A DNA stretch of 64,000 nucleotides, taken from the NCBI GenBank assembly GCA_015232865.1, contig JADFYU010000006.1, positions 1-64,000 of the forward strand. Direction: 5' to 3'. Below are positions 63,006 through 64,000 of this stretch, in pieces (position 1 is the first letter of the stretch; every line of letters starts with the position of its first letter). Position numbers and translations under genes: made by a program. The notes under the pieces are model-generated. The model searched no databases. It was not told the DNA's origin and saw nothing but the letters and a program-made list of their open reading frames with translations. This stretch comes from Magnetococcales bacterium. GTDB lineage: Bacteria; Pseudomonadota; Magnetococcia; Magnetococcales; UBA8363.

Positions 63006-63880
63006 GGTGGCGAGATATCTTTATTCAACCATTCCGGGCGCATCCGCTCGGCTATTTTCTCGGGATTGGCCAGAAGAGCTTGGAACTCGTTGGATCTGGC
63101 CCGCCATTTAATGACCAATACGACCGGAAGAGTCAGGCCGTAAAACAGAACATATTCGCTTTCCATCTCAAAAAAAGCGGCCAATATCAAAAGGTAGACC
63201 ATCCCTGTTTCGGAATGGGGAATGGCCAGAAATTGCTTCAAGGTGGGACGGATGGTTGTCGGCTCCGAAGTGGCGGGGGTGGATTTGGCCTCCCCATTTC
63301 GACGAATATAAAAAAGCAAAGAGACATTTTTTCGCAATCCGTCAGCCTGCGAGGCCAGGGCCGTGGCCAGGATTCCGCCGATCAGATAAAGGGGCGACCC
63401 TCCATCCAACATCAGCCGACAGGTCAACCCAGCAAAAATCAGCACCGGCAGCAGTTGATGGCCGAACAGATCCAGGAAATCTCCCCAGGCGGAAAAACAG
63501 TTTTTTACCCGAGCCAACTCGCCGTCCACGTGGTCCAAAATACCCGCCAGCCAAAACAGCCAGGGCGAGATCACCATCAACAGCGGCGAAGAAATCGCCA
63601 GACCGACCCCACCAAGCAGAACCAGAAAAACCCATAGAAAAGTGACTTGATTGGGGGTGACGGCGGTTCTGGCCAGCACAAAGGTGATGTAACAGGAGAG
63701 ACGACGGGAGAAATAGATCTGCTCCCAATTAAGCGGGTCGGCTCGAAAGGCCGCCGACTGCCACTCGGCCTGCCAGGCGATCCGACGCAATTGAGCCAAC
63801 TTCATCGCCGCAACCCGAGGCTGGAGACCAAACCGCTCTTCAGCCCGGAAAGATGGTTTTTTTTTATAACGCCAGACCAA
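63002..63880 (-). CDS. CDP-alcohol phosphatidyltransferase family membrane protein
   Basis: 292 residues, several membrane helices. Active site D116-x2-D119-G-x2-A-R-x8-G133-x3-D137-x3-H141: all elements of the family motif are present except the fourth Asp, which is His. Enzymes of this family move a phospho-alcohol from CDP-alcohols to lipid or sugar acceptors. TTG 63880 gives the longest frame but has no clear ribosome site; ATG 63805 is an alternative that keeps the whole domain. 4-bp overlap with the deacetylase-like gene. Confidence 0.85.
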   Translation of the reverse strand: MVWRYKKKPSFRAEERFGLQPRVAAMKLAQLRRIAWQAEWQSAAFRADPLNWEQIYFSRRLSCYITFVLARTAVTPNQVTFLWVFLVLLGGVGLAISSPLLMVISPWLFWLAGILDHVDGELARVKNCFSAWGDFLDLFGHQLLPVLIFAGLTCRLMLDGGSPLYLIGGILATALASQADGLRKNVSLLFYIRRNGEAKSTPATSEPTTIRPTLKQFLAIPHSETGMVYLLILAAFFEMESEYVLFYGLTLPVVLVIKWRARSNEFQALLANPEKIAERMRPEWLNKDISPP

Positions 63881-63902
63881 CCAAACGGTTGCACCATGCA
63901 GG

Positions 63903-63925
63903 CACCGCCAACCGCCGTTTCCAGG
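63903..63925 (-). repeat. CTGGAAACGGCGGTTGGCGG repeat, minus orientation
   Basis: Exact copy of the 20-bp repeat (minus strand), extended by three bases to GTG as at 52531. An ATG precedes it in the same frame as at 52524, giving MQAPPTAVSR here and MSTPPTAVSR there; here a stop follows after two more codons. Confidence 0.65.
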
Positions 63926-64000
63926 TTAAGATAAAACAACTCAATCAAAATCAAAAAGCAACCCCCTATCCCTACTCTTTCTAGCTGTCTGTTTGTATCA
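63926..64000. other. right window edge, nothing recognised
   Basis: AT-rich; no gene start, RNA or repeat seen before the edge. Confidence 0.4.

Overview
This 64 kb window looks like chromosome of a Gram-negative proteobacterium. It has a bacterial type A RNase P RNA, a complete Rnf complex, the proteobacterial YcjX/YcjF pair, a TolC/HlyD/ABC type I secretion system, lipoproteins and TolC-type signal peptides. Nearly all genes are ordinary protein-coding genes of moderate GC, and no tRNA, rRNA or CRISPR array was recognised. The Ser/Thr kinase-FGE fusion and general gene style remind me of Magnetococcales, but nothing here proves that and no magnetosome gene is present.

Layout. 1-900: a truncated transposase gene at the left edge, its probable terminal repeat, and a small hypothetical gene with an internal repeat. 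1.2-4.1 kb: an amt-glnA nitrogen operon with a good sigma-54 promoter. 4.3-6.3 kb: Ser/Thr kinase fused to an FGE-like domain. 6.7-9.4 kb: hypothetical genes and a rhodanese. 9.6-12.3 kb: ilvE-ettA. 12.4-16.4 kb: tpiA-secG and ycjX-ycjF. 16.6-17.0 kb: rnpB. 17.7-20.2 kb: comEC. 20.9-23.8 kb: a hybrid histidine kinase and Mrp. 24.1-29.6 kb: rnfABCDGE. 29.8-38.2 kb: type I secretion, with two ABC half-transporters and HlyD facing a divergent TolC; both ABC signature motifs are non-canonical. 38.3-40.5 kb: a glycine-zipper lipoprotein, TatD and three very small genes, two of them under 60 codons. 40.8-46.7 kb: a GNAT protein, then an ABM monooxygenase, a cobalamin-binding protein and a large hybrid kinase in a tight row, then YheU. 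47.1-49.4 kb: four overlapping or abutting pseudopilin genes, the last with a long polyacidic tail. 49.5-63.9 kb: a glycan locus in two convergent blocks. It contains a PMT/ArnT-like transferase, SDR, ChbG/HpnK-like deacetylase, four glycosyltransferases of GT2/GT4 type, a methyltransferase-like protein, a radical SAM protein, a flippase, a deacetylase-like protein and a CDP-alcohol phosphatidyltransferase.

How they work together. The strongest candidate for an under-described system is the 42.1-46.5 kb block. It holds a B12-binding protein carrying the W-x9-E-H motif of CarH-type adenosylcobalamin photoreceptors, translationally coupled to a HisKA-HATPase-REC-REC-Hpt kinase. This suggests a cobalamin-based light or B12 sensor feeding a phosphorelay rather than binding DNA directly. 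Two families of short dispersed repeats (consensus CCTAGATTCGGCAG and CTGGAAACGGCGGTTGGCGG) recur in spacers. One inverted pair supplies the start region of the ChbG/HpnK-like gene, and the first family looks like transposon termini.
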